Positions 47,615 through 56,538 of a stretch of DNA of 64,000 nt are shown here, in pieces. The DNA is from Pseudomonas sp. S09G 359 (GTDB lineage: Bacteria; Pseudomonadota; Gammaproteobacteria; Pseudomonadales; Pseudomonadaceae): the NCBI RefSeq assembly GCF_002843605.1, contig NZ_CP025263.1, positions 2,385,501 to 2,449,500 on the forward strand, written 5' to 3'. The translations under genes were made by a program, and so were the position numbers. The first letter of the stretch is position 1; the number at the start of each line of letters is the position of its first letter. The notes under the pieces are model-generated. The model saw nothing but the letters and a program-made list of their open reading frames with translations. It was not told the DNA's origin and made no database searches.

Positions 47615-48730
47615 ATGCCTGAACACACCGCTCACACCGCCCGGCGCGATTACAGCCTCACCGGCCCCGAAGCCGCGCGTGCCGCCGAAAAAGGCCTGGT
47701 CTCGGCCAGTTGGTACCAATCGCCGATTTCGCGTAAACGCATGAAAGAACTGATGCAGCGCCGCGACGGCCCAGCCTTGCTCGACACCGGCATCTGGGTG
47801 CTGGCGCTGCTGGCCACCGGCTTTGGCGGCTTCTGGTTCTGGGGCTCGTGGGCCTGCGTGCCGTTCTTCATTGCCTATGGCGTGCTCTACGGCACCGCCT
47901 CCAACCCACGCTGGCACGAAACCGGCCACGGCACTGCGTTCAAGACCCGCTGGATGAATGACGCGCTGTACCAAGTGGCGAGCTTCATGTGCATCTTCGA
48001 GCCCCATGTATGGCGCTGGAGCCATGCCCGCCATCACACCGACACCATCGTGGTTGGCCGTGACCCGGAGATCGTTGAGCCGCGCCCGCCGAGCTTTTTG
48101 ATGATGTTTCTCAGCGTGTTCAACCTGCCTCTGGCCTGGAAGACCTTCAGCGGCGTGGCGCGCCATGCGATCGGCAAGATGAGCGCCCAGGAGGCGGACT
48201 TTATCCCCGAATCCGAATGGTCCAAGGTGTTCCGCGCCGCACGAATCTGGGTCGGCATCTACGCGGTGATCATCGGCACCGCCTTGTACCTGCACAGCTG
48301 GTTGCCGCTGATGCTGGTGGGCCTGCCGAGTATTTATGGCGCATGGCTCGGCTATGTGTTCGGCCTTACCCAGCACGTAGGCCTGGCTGAGGATGTACTC
48401 GACCACCGCAGCAACTGCCGCACCATCTACATGAACCGCGTGCTGCGCTTTATCTACATGGACATGAACTACCACCTCGAACACCACATGTACCCGATGG
48501 TGCCGTACCACGCCCTGGCACAGTTGCACGAAGAGATCCGCGGCGATTGCCCGCCGCCGTATGCCAACCTTTTCGAGGCATACAAGGAAATCCTGCCGAC
48601 TATCTGGAAGCAGCGCAGCGACCCGACGTATTTCGTGCAGCGGCCCCTCGCGACCTCGGCCGATACCGGCGAGGACTCCAAAAGTGGCGAGCGGGCTTGC
48701 CCGCGTTGGGCTGCGGAGCAGCCCCAGTAA
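47615..48730 (+). CDS. Di-iron membrane oxygenase/desaturase (MocD-like)
   Basis: The 371-aa protein has three His boxes of the fatty-acid desaturase/hydroxylase superfamily (WHETGHG, WSHARHHTD, HLEHHMYP) and several transmembrane segments (VLALLATGFGGFWFW, YAVIIGTALYLHSWLPL). In rhizobia, MocD with MocE and MocF is associated with removing the O-methyl group of the rhizopine 3-O-methyl-scyllo-inosamine. Together with the next two genes it forms a complete oxygenase chain. The last 15 codons are written by a REP element, so the C-terminus is probably non-native. Confidence 0.88.
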   Translation: MPEHTAHTARRDYSLTGPEAARAAEKGLVSASWYQSPISRKRMKELMQRRDGPALLDTGIWVLALLATGFGGFWFWGSWACVPFFIAYGVLYGTASNPRWHETGHGTAFKTRWMNDALYQVASFMCIFEPHVWRWSHARHHTDTIVVGRDPEIVEPRPPSFLMMFLSVFNLPLAWKTFSGVARHAIGKMSAQEADFIPESEWSKVFRAARIWVGIYAVIIGTALYLHSWLPLMLVGLPSIYGAWLGYVFGLTQHVGLAEDVLDHRSNCRTIYMNRVLRFIYMDMNYHLEHHMYPMVPYHALAQLHEEIRGDCPPPYANLFEAYKEILPTIWKQRSDPTYFVQRPLATSADTGEDSKSGERACPRWAAEQPQ

Positions 48731-48833
48731 GAACGCCGCATTCCCTTAGATAAAACTCGATTGCCGATCTTGGGGGCTGCTGCGCAGCCCAACGCGGGCA
48801 AGCCCGCTCGCCACAGCAGGCCTGCTCGCCACA
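48684..48833. repeat. Second REP family, inverted pair overlapping the mocD-like 3' end
   Basis: The left arm (48684-48726) carries GGCGAGCGGGCTTGCCCGCG and GGGCTGCGGAGCAGCCCC; the right arm (48772-48815) is its inverse, followed by a partial third arm. It differs from the GGGAGGGGGCTTGCCCCC family. The left arm is translated as the end of the MocD-like protein, and the pair fills most of the gap before the ferredoxin gene. Confidence 0.88.
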
Positions 48834-48861
48834 AGGTAGGTGTCACCTGGAGATATATGCC

Positions 48862-49185
48862 ATGAACGATCAATGGATCGACGTCTGCGCCGTGGGCGAA
48901 ATAGACGAAGAAGATGTGCTGCGCTTCGACCACGGGCCGCACACCTATGCGGTGTACCGCTCGGCCGAGAATGAATTTTTCGCCACCGCCGGCCTGTGCA
49001 CCCACGAAAAAATCCACCTCGCCGACGGCCTGGTGATGGACCACGTGATCGAGTGCCCCAAGCACAACGGGCGCTTTGATTACCGCTCCGGCAAGGCCCT
49101 GGGCGCACCGGTGTGCGTCAACCTCAAGACCTACCCGGTACGGGTCGAAGCGGGGCGGGTACTGCTCGCCGTCACGGCCGGATGA
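48862..49185 (+). CDS. Rieske [2Fe-2S] ferredoxin (MocE-like)
   Basis: The 107-aa protein carries the Rieske cluster motif CTH (GLCTHEKIHLADG) and CPKH (IECPKHNGRFDYRSG). It should carry electrons from the reductase encoded next to the MocD-like oxygenase. The stop codon overlaps the start of the reductase gene. Confidence 0.92.
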   Translation: MNDQWIDVCAVGEIDEEDVLRFDHGPHTYAVYRSAENEFFATAGLCTHEKIHLADGLVMDHVIECPKHNGRFDYRSGKALGAPVCVNLKTYPVRVEAGRVLLAVTAG

Positions 49186-50384
49186 TGAACCTGCCTCTGA
49201 TAATCGTTGGCGCCGGCCATGCCGGTGGCCGCGCCGCGCTGACCCTGCGCGAAGAAGGCTATAGCGGGCGGCTGATCCTGATCGGCGATGAACCGCACTT
49301 GCCCTATGAGCGGCCGCCACTGTCCAAGGGCCTGTTGCAGGGCAGCATGGACCTGGCCGGGTGCAGCCTGTGCGACAGCGCGCGGCTGGCCGAGTTGGGC
49401 ATCGAGCATATCGCCGGCAACGCGGTCAGCCAGTTGGACCCGCCGCAGCATCGCCTGCAATTGGCCGATGGCCAGTGGCTTGGCTATGCCGGTCTGCTGC
49501 TGGCCACCGGCGGCAGGGCGCGGCGCCTGAGCCAGGAACAGGCGAATGTGCTGTACCTGCGCACCCACGATGAAGCGTTGGCACTGAAAAGCGCGTTACG
49601 CCCTGGCGCGCGGCTGGTGGTTGTCGGCGGCGGATTTATTGGTCTGGAAGTGGCGGCCACCGCGCGCAGCCTCGGCTGTGCCGTCACCCTGCTGGAAGCC
49701 GGGCCACGCCTGGCGGGCCGGGTGCTGCCGGCGGCCATCAGTGACGCGCTGCTGACCCTGCACCGTGAGCAAGGCGTGGACGTGCGCTTGAACGCGGCGC
49801 TGGAATGCATCCACGAAGGCGCCGTGCAGTTGATCGACGGCGAACGTTTGCCCTGCGACCTGGTGGTGGTCGGCATCGGTATGCAACCCAACCTCGAACT
49901 GGCCCAGGCGGCGGGGTTGGACACCGGGCAGGGCATCCGCGTGGACGCGCAACTGCGCACCAGCGTGGCGGATATTTTTGCCGCGGGGGATGTGTGCGAG
50001 TTTCGCCTGGGCGGTGTGTATCAGCGCCAGGAAACCTGGCGCAATGCCGAGGCCCAGGGCCGTCACGCCGCACTGAACCTGTTAGGGCGCGAATTGCCGT
50101 TCGAGGCGCTCCCCGGCTTCTGGTCCGACCAATACGACTGGGGCTTGCAGACCGTCGGCGTGATCACTGCGCTGACCGTCAGCCGCATTCTGCCCGGCGG
50201 CGGCCTGCTGCTGTTCTACCTCGACGCCGAACACCGCCTGCAAGGCGCCTGCGGCTGGGCCCCGGGCAACAGCGTGGCCAAGGACATCAAACTCTGCGAA
50301 CGGCTGATCAGCGCTGCCATCGCGCTGCCAATCGCCAGCCTGGGCGACCCCGAGCTGTCCCTCAAACACCTGCTGCGAGGCTGA
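49182..50384 (+). CDS. FAD-dependent ferredoxin reductase (MocF-like)
   Basis: The 400-aa flavoprotein has an FAD-binding motif (LIIVGAGHAGGRAALTLRE), an NAD-binding motif (RLVVVGGGFIGLEVAATARS), and the FAD-contact stretch VADIFAAGDVCEF. It resembles rubredoxin/putidaredoxin-type reductases and would reduce the Rieske ferredoxin with NADH. It starts within the ferredoxin stop (ATGATGA). Confidence 0.92.
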   Translation: MMNLPLIIVGAGHAGGRAALTLREEGYSGRLILIGDEPHLPYERPPLSKGLLQGSMDLAGCSLCDSARLAELGIEHIAGNAVSQLDPPQHRLQLADGQWLGYAGLLLATGGRARRLSQEQANVLYLRTHDEALALKSALRPGARLVVVGGGFIGLEVAATARSLGCAVTLLEAGPRLAGRVLPAAISDALLTLHREQGVDVRLNAALECIHEGAVQLIDGERLPCDLVVVGIGMQPNLELAQAAGLDTGQGIRVDAQLRTSVADIFAAGDVCEFRLGGVYQRQETWRNAEAQGRHAALNLLGRELPFEALPGFWSDQYDWGLQTVGVITALTVSRILPGGGLLLFYLDAEHRLQGACGWAPGNSVAKDIKLCERLISAAIALPIASLGDPELSLKHLLRG

Positions 50385-50385
50385 T

Positions 50386-51204
50386 ATGCGCCAATTCCTG
50401 GTGTTCCAATCCCTGTGGGCCATGCAGACCGAGCCCGGCCCCCTCGAAGCGCAACTTGAGCGCATCGCCGCCGCCGGCTTTGACGGCATCACCGACCATT
50501 ACTGGAAACCCGCCGAGGTGTCACGGCTGCATGCCGCCGCCCAGGCCCACGGCTTGCAGATCGAAGGCCAGCTGTTTCCGCAGACGGTGGACGACCTCGC
50601 CGCGGCGCTGGATGTGATCAGCCGCTATGGCTGCCACCACCTGACCCTGCAAGCCGATGTGCGCCCGCGCACCCAGGCCGAGGCCGCCCGGCTGATCGAG
50701 GGCTGGCAACGGCTGGCCGAGCAGGTGGACTTCCCGGTCCTGCTGGAAACCCACCGTTACCGTCTGACCAACGACCTGTTGTTCACCCTCGATTTGCTGG
50801 CGCAGATGCCGGACCTGAAACTGCTGGCCGACCTGTCCCACTACGTGGTCGGCCGCGAGTTGCCGCAGCCCGCTGCCGCCGAGGACGATGCGCAGATCCG
50901 CACGATCCTGCGCCACAGCTGGGGCTTCCACGGCCGCGTGGCCAGCAGCGAGCAGGTGCAAGTCTCGCTGGAGTTTCCCCAGCACCAGGCCTGGGTCGAG
51001 CGCTTTACCGGCTGGTGGCGCTACGGCATCCAGGACTGGCTGACCCGCGCCGACGCCGCGCAGAGCCTGTCGTTCACCTGCGAACTGGGCCCGCCACCCT
51101 ACGCCATCACCGGCCCGGATGGCCGCGAGATCAGTGATCGCTGGGCCGAAGCCTTGAAGCTGCAGGCGTTGATTCGCAACGTGTGGCAGGCGTCGCAGAA
51201 GTGA
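50386..51204 (+). CDS. TIM-barrel sugar phosphate isomerase/epimerase (second in locus)
   Basis: The 272-aa protein belongs to the same AP-endonuclease-2 superfamily as the MocC-like protein, with FPVLLETHRYRLTNDL, LKLLADLSHYVVGREL and a conserved His in HSWGFHGRVASSEQ. It starts one base after the reductase stop, so it is part of the MocDEF-like operon. It probably acts on the demethylated or oxidised cyclitol; the exact reaction is unknown. Confidence 0.85.
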   Translation: MRQFLVFQSLWAMQTEPGPLEAQLERIAAAGFDGITDHYWKPAEVSRLHAAAQAHGLQIEGQLFPQTVDDLAAALDVISRYGCHHLTLQADVRPRTQAEAARLIEGWQRLAEQVDFPVLLETHRYRLTNDLLFTLDLLAQMPDLKLLADLSHYVVGRELPQPAAAEDDAQIRTILRHSWGFHGRVASSEQVQVSLEFPQHQAWVERFTGWWRYGIQDWLTRADAAQSLSFTCELGPPPYAITGPDGREISDRWAEALKLQALIRNVWQASQK

Positions 51205-51206
51205 TC

Positions 51207-53195
51207 TTATAAAACCACCTCGAAGTGGCGGTAGCAGAGGTCGTCGATACTCGCGATGTTGTGGTGAGGACCTGAGACTTTCTCTGTCAGCCCGTTTTTG
51301 ATATAGCCCAGCTGTGGCGGGTTTGCCAGGTAATCGGCGAGGTTCGACTGCGCGCTGGCAAGGTCCGTGTACAGAATGATCCGGTCCTCGGAGACCACGC
51401 CCTCTGCGATGCTTTCGATAATGTTTTGCCGGATCACGCCGGTGAAGAACGTCGACAGGATGGCCACATCGACAATCGGTGTGCCGTTATAGGGAATTCC
51501 GCAATGGGCAGGGCCATTCAAGACTACGACGGGTTGGATGGTGAACTTGTCAGGCAGGCGGAAATTGGCTTTCAGGCACTGCTTTCTGAACGATTTTTCG
51601 TGGTCACGGATGTACTCGAGTTTACGCGCTAACTGATCGCAGGCGTCGACCACCTTTTTGCGGTGGCCGAAGGTGCTCAGTGCGTCGGCCGGTTGCAGGA
51701 AGCATTTCACTTCGCCGACGACCAGGGTGTTGCCGATCAGCAGCAAAAGGTCGATGTCTTCGTACGCGTGCGCAGCGGTCTTGGGTAAGTTGAATTTGAA
51801 GGCATGCATCATCAGCCGGGTGTGCTTTTTCAGGCGCGACACCTCGGCGTAGTGGGCCAGGACCTGGCGCACATGGGTTTCGAATGAATTGCCGCGCTCT
51901 GCCAGGTCGGCCCCCATCTGGCGCAACCAGATATTCACGTTGCGTTGCGTGGTGCTGCACAGCAACGGCGTAAACAGAATCAGCAGTTTGTCGTTGCTGT
52001 AGGGGATCAGCGGTTGAGTCCAGAGTTCGTTCTTACCGCTGTCCGATTTGTCGGTGTGATCAAAGGTCAGAAAGTCGATGACTGCCAGGCTGCGCTCGGC
52101 GCTGATACCCAGCGACTCGGAGATGGCCTGGGTCAGTGCCGCTTTATCGATCAGCGGGGCGGCGGCGTGCACCAGCAATGGGTCACCCAGCAGCGTTTCC
52201 GGCGGAACTGCCGGGGCCTCCAACAGGCATTTCACCAGGCTCCACAAAACCGCCCAGCACCGGACCACGTCATTGATGGTCGCCCCGGCCAGCCGGGGGG
52301 CGTGAAAGTCGTTGTAACCGGTGTAGTAGGGCTCCATGGCCTCATCAATGATCATGAACATGCTGCCGCTTGAACGCCCGACGTCGTGGTCATCGGCCAG
52401 GAGGTAATGCGCGACACCGTCCGCTGTCGTGGTTAATGCACGGATAGGGCGGGGGATGCCCAATTCGCTGTGGGCTTTTTCTCCACTGTACTTCTGAAAG
52501 TTCAGGAGCCGGGCGTTGCTCTTGGAATGAACCAGGATATTGCGCCGAAATTGGCCTATCACTTTCCAGGCGGCGAAGTGTCGGTTTCCCGGCGTGAGAA
52601 CGACCTTGTCATTTATATCGATCCGGTAGTCGTTCCACAGGCAATCCTCCCAGTACTGCTCAAGTACGCCGTAGAAGGCACCGAGTTGATAGTCATGGTC
52701 GACGCGCTTGAGGTCGAAACGCGCAGTGGCGATATCAAGTTCCGAAGGGTCGCCTTGTTGCGCCAGTACCATCTGGATCGGCAAAGACAGCCCGTCGATA
52801 TCCGCCTGGGTGACTTCGTCTAAAGAGTACTGCTCGCCGTTATTGCCGGAAAGCTTGGGTACTATCTGTAGCCTGCTGCTCTCCACCGGGTCGAGGTCGC
52901 GGGTGCTCTGGCCGATTTCCCGGGTGGTATCGTCGTACATCATCGCGTTCAGGTTGGCGCGCGTGATGAAGGCCAGCAGCTTGTTCTGCCTGGGTATTCT
53001 CTTGTCTGCGGCGTAGCTGAGCTGCTTGCGCAGCGCCTCGAATGCGGCATAAAACCAGAGGCCTGCCTGTTGCAGGTTTTTATCCGGCTCGTCGGCAGTG
53101 GCGGGGTCGATTTGCGCGTTCCAGCTGTCCGGTTTAAAGCTGCGTTGATTGGGCCGTGAAATTTCCTGGTGCTGGACGCGTTTTAAAAAAGACAT
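51207..53195 (-). CDS. Uncharacterised protein with C-terminal PD-(D/E)XK nuclease-like domain
   Basis: The 662-aa protein is not recognised by name. The C-terminal third has a PD-(D/E)XK arrangement: Glu439 in a helix (SFETHVRQVL), Asp482 in YEDIDLLLL, Glu495-x-Lys497 in VVGEVKC and Gln521 in ACDQLARKLEY. The first 430 residues have no recognised domain. It stands alone with no methylase, toxin or mobile gene next to it, and its base composition looks lower in GC than its neighbours. It could be a DNA-repair, phage-defence or nucleic-acid-processing enzyme. Confidence 0.8.
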   Translation of the reverse strand: MSFLKRVQHQEISRPNQRSFKPDSWNAQIDPATADEPDKNLQQAGLWFYAAFEALRKQLSYAADKRIPRQNKLLAFITRANLNAMMYDDTTREIGQSTRDLDPVESSRLQIVPKLSGNNGEQYSLDEVTQADIDGLSLPIQMVLAQQGDPSELDIATARFDLKRVDHDYQLGAFYGVLEQYWEDCLWNDYRIDINDKVVLTPGNRHFAAWKVIGQFRRNILVHSKSNARLLNFQKYSGEKAHSELGIPRPIRALTTTADGVAHYLLADDHDVGRSSGSMFMIIDEAMEPYYTGYNDFHAPRLAGATINDVVRCWAVLWSLVKCLLEAPAVPPETLLGDPLLVHAAAPLIDKAALTQAISESLGISAERSLAVIDFLTFDHTDKSDSGKNELWTQPLIPYSNDKLLILFTPLLCSTTQRNVNIWLRQMGADLAERGNSFETHVRQVLAHYAEVSRLKKHTRLMMHAFKFNLPKTAAHAYEDIDLLLLIGNTLVVGEVKCFLQPADALSTFGHRKKVVDACDQLARKLEYIRDHEKSFRKQCLKANFRLPDKFTIQPVVVLNGPAHCGIPYNGTPIVDVAILSTFFTGVIRQNIIESIAEGVVSEDRIILYTDLASAQSNLADYLANPPQLGYIKNGLTEKVSGPHHNIASIDDLCYRHFEVVL

Positions 53196-53255
53196 GTTCA
53201 GGGGTCGCCATGCGCTGAAAACCCAACTCTATCAGACTGCCCCCGTGATATTCCC

Positions 53256-54128
53256 TCAGCTCAACAACCCGGTGCTGACTGCCACAATCAGGAACACCCC
53301 CAGCAGCGCGCGGTAGATCACGAACGGCCAGGTGGAGAAACGCTCCAGGAACTTCATCAAGCCCCAAATCGCAAAAAACGCCGAGACGCTCGCCACCACC
53401 AGGCCAAACAACAGATGCGGCCAGGCGTGGGCGGGCAGGTCGGTGTGCAGCAGCACCCACAGCTCTTTCAAGCCGGCGAGAGCGATGGCCGGCAAACCCA
53501 GCAGGAATGAAAAGCGCGCGGCCTCTTCGCGTTTGAAGTTGAGAAACAGCGCCGCCGTCAGCGTCGAGCCGGAACGCGATACGCCCGGAATCAACGCGCC
53601 GATCTGCGCAATGCCGACGATCAACGCATCACGCAGGCGCATCTGGCCCATGTCCCGCGTATGCCGGGCGCGCAGCTCGGCCACGGCCAGCAGCACCGCC
53701 ATCACCACGCAGGAAATGCCGATCACCATCAGGCCGCGCAACGGCGAGTTGCAGGCGTTCAAAGTGGAGGACAGGGCCAGGCCGGCGATGCAGATCGGTA
53801 CGGTCGCCAGCATGATGGCCACGGCCAGCTTGAACCAGGGGTCGTTGTAGTCACCCCGGCGCACCGCGCCGATGCTGCCCGTGGTCACTTGGCGCACATC
53901 CCGCCAGAAGTAACTGACCACCGCCGCCAAGGCCGCCAACTGCATCGCCGCGGAAAACGCCGAGCCGGGGTCCTGCCAGCCGAGCAGGGCGGGTACCACA
54001 CGCATATGGGCGGTGGACGACACCGGCAACAGCTCGGTAATGCCCTGGATCACGCCCAGGATAAAAATCTGCAGATAATCCAGGGAGGCAAAGCCCACAT
54101 CCAGGCCGGCGGAACAGACGGTGGTCAA
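53256..54128 (-). CDS. uppP: Undecaprenyl-diphosphate phosphatase (UppP/BacA)
   Basis: The 290-aa membrane protein has the two signature regions GVIQGITELLPVSSTAHMRV and GVSRSGSTLTAALFLNF, with eight or so transmembrane segments. It dephosphorylates undecaprenyl diphosphate for peptidoglycan synthesis. The two motifs carry the catalytic Glu, Ser and Arg. The product is a few residues longer than typical UppP, and Pseudomonas often has more than one copy. Confidence 0.93.
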   Translation of the reverse strand: MTTVCSAGLDVGFASLDYLQIFILGVIQGITELLPVSSTAHMRVVPALLGWQDPGSAFSAAMQLAALAAVVSYFWRDVRQVTTGSIGAVRRGDYNDPWFKLAVAIMLATVPICIAGLALSSTLNACNSPLRGLMVIGISCVVMAVLLAVAELRARHTRDMGQMRLRDALIVGIAQIGALIPGVSRSGSTLTAALFLNFKREEAARFSFLLGLPAIALAGLKELWVLLHTDLPAHAWPHLLFGLVVASVSAFFAIWGLMKFLERFSTWPFVIYRALLGVFLIVAVSTGLLS

Positions 54129-54307
54129 AGTACGTGTCCTTGAGAGAAAAGCGGAGGTGGGCGAAGTTTATTCGAAATGTTTCAAGGTTTCGGCTGAGGC
54201 AACCGCTATTTGCACTCTGTTCAGCGAGTAGAAAGGTTCGACCTTCCATTGGCTTGGCCGGCACTTTTGTGAACAATGGCGCCCTGCGTTTTTTCACCGA
54301 GAGCCCC

Positions 54308-54814
54308 ATGCCTGAAACCACCGTCGAATTGATCCAGACCGGCCCCGAAGACGCCGAACTGATCCGCAATCTCTACCAGTACTACGCCTACGAGTCCTCG
54401 GACTGGGAACAGGAGGATGTCGAGGCGGACGGCCGTTTCTACATCCACGACGAGCACCTGAACCGCTACTGGCAAGACCCGCACTGGAGCGCCAACCTGT
54501 TGCTGGTCGACGGCTATATCGCCGGCTTCCTGTTGATCGAAGAGAGTGAGTTGCCGGGGATCAATGCCCTGGAGCTGGCCGACCTGTTTATCCTCAAGCG
54601 CTACCGGCGCAAAGGCATCGGCCGCGCTATCGCCACCCAGGTGCTGTGCAGCGGCGAGGCCGATTGGCTGGTGCGTTTCTATGACCAGGACGAAGCGTCC
54701 CAGGCGTTCTGGCGCACGGTGCTGGATAACCTGCCGCGCCCGGTGCAGGCGCTGGAGTTGGACGACGATGCGCAGCTGGTGACTTACCTGATCACGCGGG
54801 TGGCGCTGCATTAA
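54308..54814 (+). CDS. GNAT-family N-acetyltransferase
   Basis: The 168-aa protein has the acetyl-CoA-binding motif KRYRRKGIGRAIATQVL and a GNAT fold. The start at ATG 54308 (MPETTVELIQTGPEDAELI) is preferred over one at 54134. The acceptor is unknown. The 3' end overlaps the convergent AraC-type gene by 23 bases. Confidence 0.88.
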   Translation: MPETTVELIQTGPEDAELIRNLYQYYAYESSDWEQEDVEADGRFYIHDEHLNRYWQDPHWSANLLLVDGYIAGFLLIEESELPGINALELADLFILKRYRRKGIGRAIATQVLCSGEADWLVRFYDQDEASQAFWRTVLDNLPRPVQALELDDDAQLVTYLITRVALH

Positions 54815-55736
54815 ACGCCTGTTGCATGGCCTGGGGCGGTTGCCCGAAGGCGCGCAGGAAGGCCTGGCGCATGCGCTCGCGGTCGCCGAAGCCGGTTTCG
54901 CGGGCCACCACTTCCACCGGGTGGCGGCTGGTTTCCATCATCGCCCGGGCGGCTTCCACTCTAAGTGACTCAATGGCCTTGGCCGGGGTTTGCCCGGTTT
55001 CCTCGCGGAACACCCGGCTGAACTGGCGCGGGCTGAGCCGGGCGACATCGGCCAAGGCGTCCACCGACAAATCATGGGTCAGGTTTTCGCGGGCGTAGGC
55101 CAGGGCCAGTTGCACGCGGTCGGACTTGGGGTCCAGTTCCAGCAGGGCCGACAGCTGCGACTGCTCGCTGCCACGGCGCTGGGCAATCACCAGCTTGCGC
55201 GCAATGCGGCGGGCGAGGTCGCTGCCCAGGTCCTTCTCCACCATGGCCAGCGCCAGGTCCACCCCGGCGCTCATGCCCGCGCCAGTCCAGACCTGGCCGT
55301 CGACCACAAACAGTTTGTCTTCTTCCAGGTGGATCTCCGGGTGGCGCTTGCGGAAGGCCGGCGCGTGAATCCAGTGGGTGGTGGCGCGCTTGCCGTCCAA
55401 TAAGCCAGCCTCGGCCAGCACGAAAATGCCCATGCACAGCGAGGCGATCCGGCGTGACTGCGCAGACGCGGCCTTGACCAGGTCCAGCAGGTTGGCCTCG
55501 GGCAGGCGAAACTCCAGGTAGCCGCTGACGATCAGCGTGTCATAGCCTTCCGGCCGAATCGGCGTGGTATTCACCGAGAAACCTTGGGAGGTCATCACCG
55601 CGCCGCCGCTTTCCGACACCAGGTGAAACTCATAGGCCGGCTCGCCCCGCATCAGGTTCGCGCACTCGAACACCGAGCCCAGGCTGAGGCTCAGGGATTG
55701 GAAGTTCGGGTAAACCATCAGCGCAACGCTGTGCAT
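54792..55736 (-). CDS. GlxA-family AraC regulator (DJ-1/PfpI-like sensor)
   Basis: The 314-aa protein has an N-terminal DJ-1/PfpI amidotransferase-like domain (residues ~1-185, MHSVALMVYPNFQ, the Cys-bearing ASLCMGIFVLAEAG nucleophile-elbow site) and a C-terminal AraC helix-turn-helix pair (SVDALADVARLSPRQFSRVF, VEVVARETGFGDRERMRQAF). This is the GlxA/FtrA type, used in Pseudomonas to control amine or arginine-derived catabolism. The target genes are not obvious here. Confidence 0.9.
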   Translation of the reverse strand: MHSVALMVYPNFQSLSLSLGSVFECANLMRGEPAYEFHLVSESGGAVMTSQGFSVNTTPIRPEGYDTLIVSGYLEFRLPEANLLDLVKAASAQSRRIASLCMGIFVLAEAGLLDGKRATTHWIHAPAFRKRHPEIHLEEDKLFVVDGQVWTGAGMSAGVDLALAMVEKDLGSDLARRIARKLVIAQRRGSEQSQLSALLELDPKSDRVQLALAYARENLTHDLSVDALADVARLSPRQFSRVFREETGQTPAKAIESLRVEAARAMMETSRHPVEVVARETGFGDRERMRQAFLRAFGQPPQAMQQAFNAAPPA

Positions 55737-55876
55737 CGTATGTCTCCAGGGGCGTGGGAAGAGGGATTGTCGGCGGCCGCCGGGAAAACGGCAACCGACT
55801 TCGAGCCATGTCCGGAATCCTTGCGGATATGACATTGTCGGCTTTTGCTCCGGCTCCTAACATTCACCCAACGAAC

Positions 55877-55891
55877 TAGACGACTGGTCTA
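55877..55891. promoter_or_regulatory. NemR-type operator
   Basis: TAGACGACTGGTCTA has TAGAC and GTCTA arms and resembles the TAGACC..GGTCTA-like boxes of NemR-type repressors. It lies 18 bases ahead of the TetR start, consistent with autorepression of the operon. Confidence 0.65.
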
Positions 55892-55908
55892 ATCGGACGG
55901 AGTGAAGC

Positions 55909-56538
55909 ATGAGCAGTGAAACCAAAAGTGCAAGGCAGACGATTCTGGACACGGCGCAAGTGATTGTCGGCCGTAAAGGATTTTCGGCGGTGGGCCTGAA
56001 CGAAATACTGCAAGCCGCCGATGTGCCGAAAGGCTCGTTCTATCACTACTTCAACTCCAAAGATGCCTTCGGCGTTGTATTGCTCGACACGTACTTCGAC
56101 AACTACGTGTACGGCATGGAGCAACTCTTCAACCAACCGGGCCTATCCCACGGCGCCAAGTTGATGCGCTATTGGCATTGCTGGATCGACAACCAGACCG
56201 GCTGCACCGACGCGGGCAAATGCCTTGCCGTCAAACTCGGCGCGGAGGTGTCAGACCTTTCAGAACCGATGCGCCTGGCGCTGCAGCGCGGCACCTCACG
56301 CACCATCGCACTGCTCGCCGTGGCCATGCAGCGCGGCGTCGCAGACGGCTCGCTGTTGTTGCAACACCGGCCGCAGCACCTGGCCCAGCAGCTGTACGCC
56401 CTGTGGCTGGGGGCCAGCGTAATGAGCAAGATCACCCGAACACCCGCGCCTTTTGACCAGGCGCTGTTACTGACCCGACAGCTGTTGGGTAGCCCTGAAC
56501 ACACTGACATTCACATCGATCGAGGCACTGGAAAATGA
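55909..56538 (+). CDS. nemR: TetR-family repressor, NemR-like
   Basis: The 209-aa protein has a TetR helix-turn-helix (GLNEILQAADVPKGSFYHYF) and a NemR-like ligand domain with the cysteine stretch NQTGCTDAGKCLAVKLGAEV. NemR senses electrophiles and chlorine species by cysteine modification. It sits ahead of a DJ-1 protein and NemA-type reductase, and its own promoter carries a matching palindrome. The stop overlaps the next gene's start. Confidence 0.88.
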   Translation: MSSETKSARQTILDTAQVIVGRKGFSAVGLNEILQAADVPKGSFYHYFNSKDAFGVVLLDTYFDNYVYGMEQLFNQPGLSHGAKLMRYWHCWIDNQTGCTDAGKCLAVKLGAEVSDLSEPMRLALQRGTSRTIALLAVAMQRGVADGSLLLQHRPQHLAQQLYALWLGASVMSKITRTPAPFDQALLLTRQLLGSPEHTDIHIDRGTGK

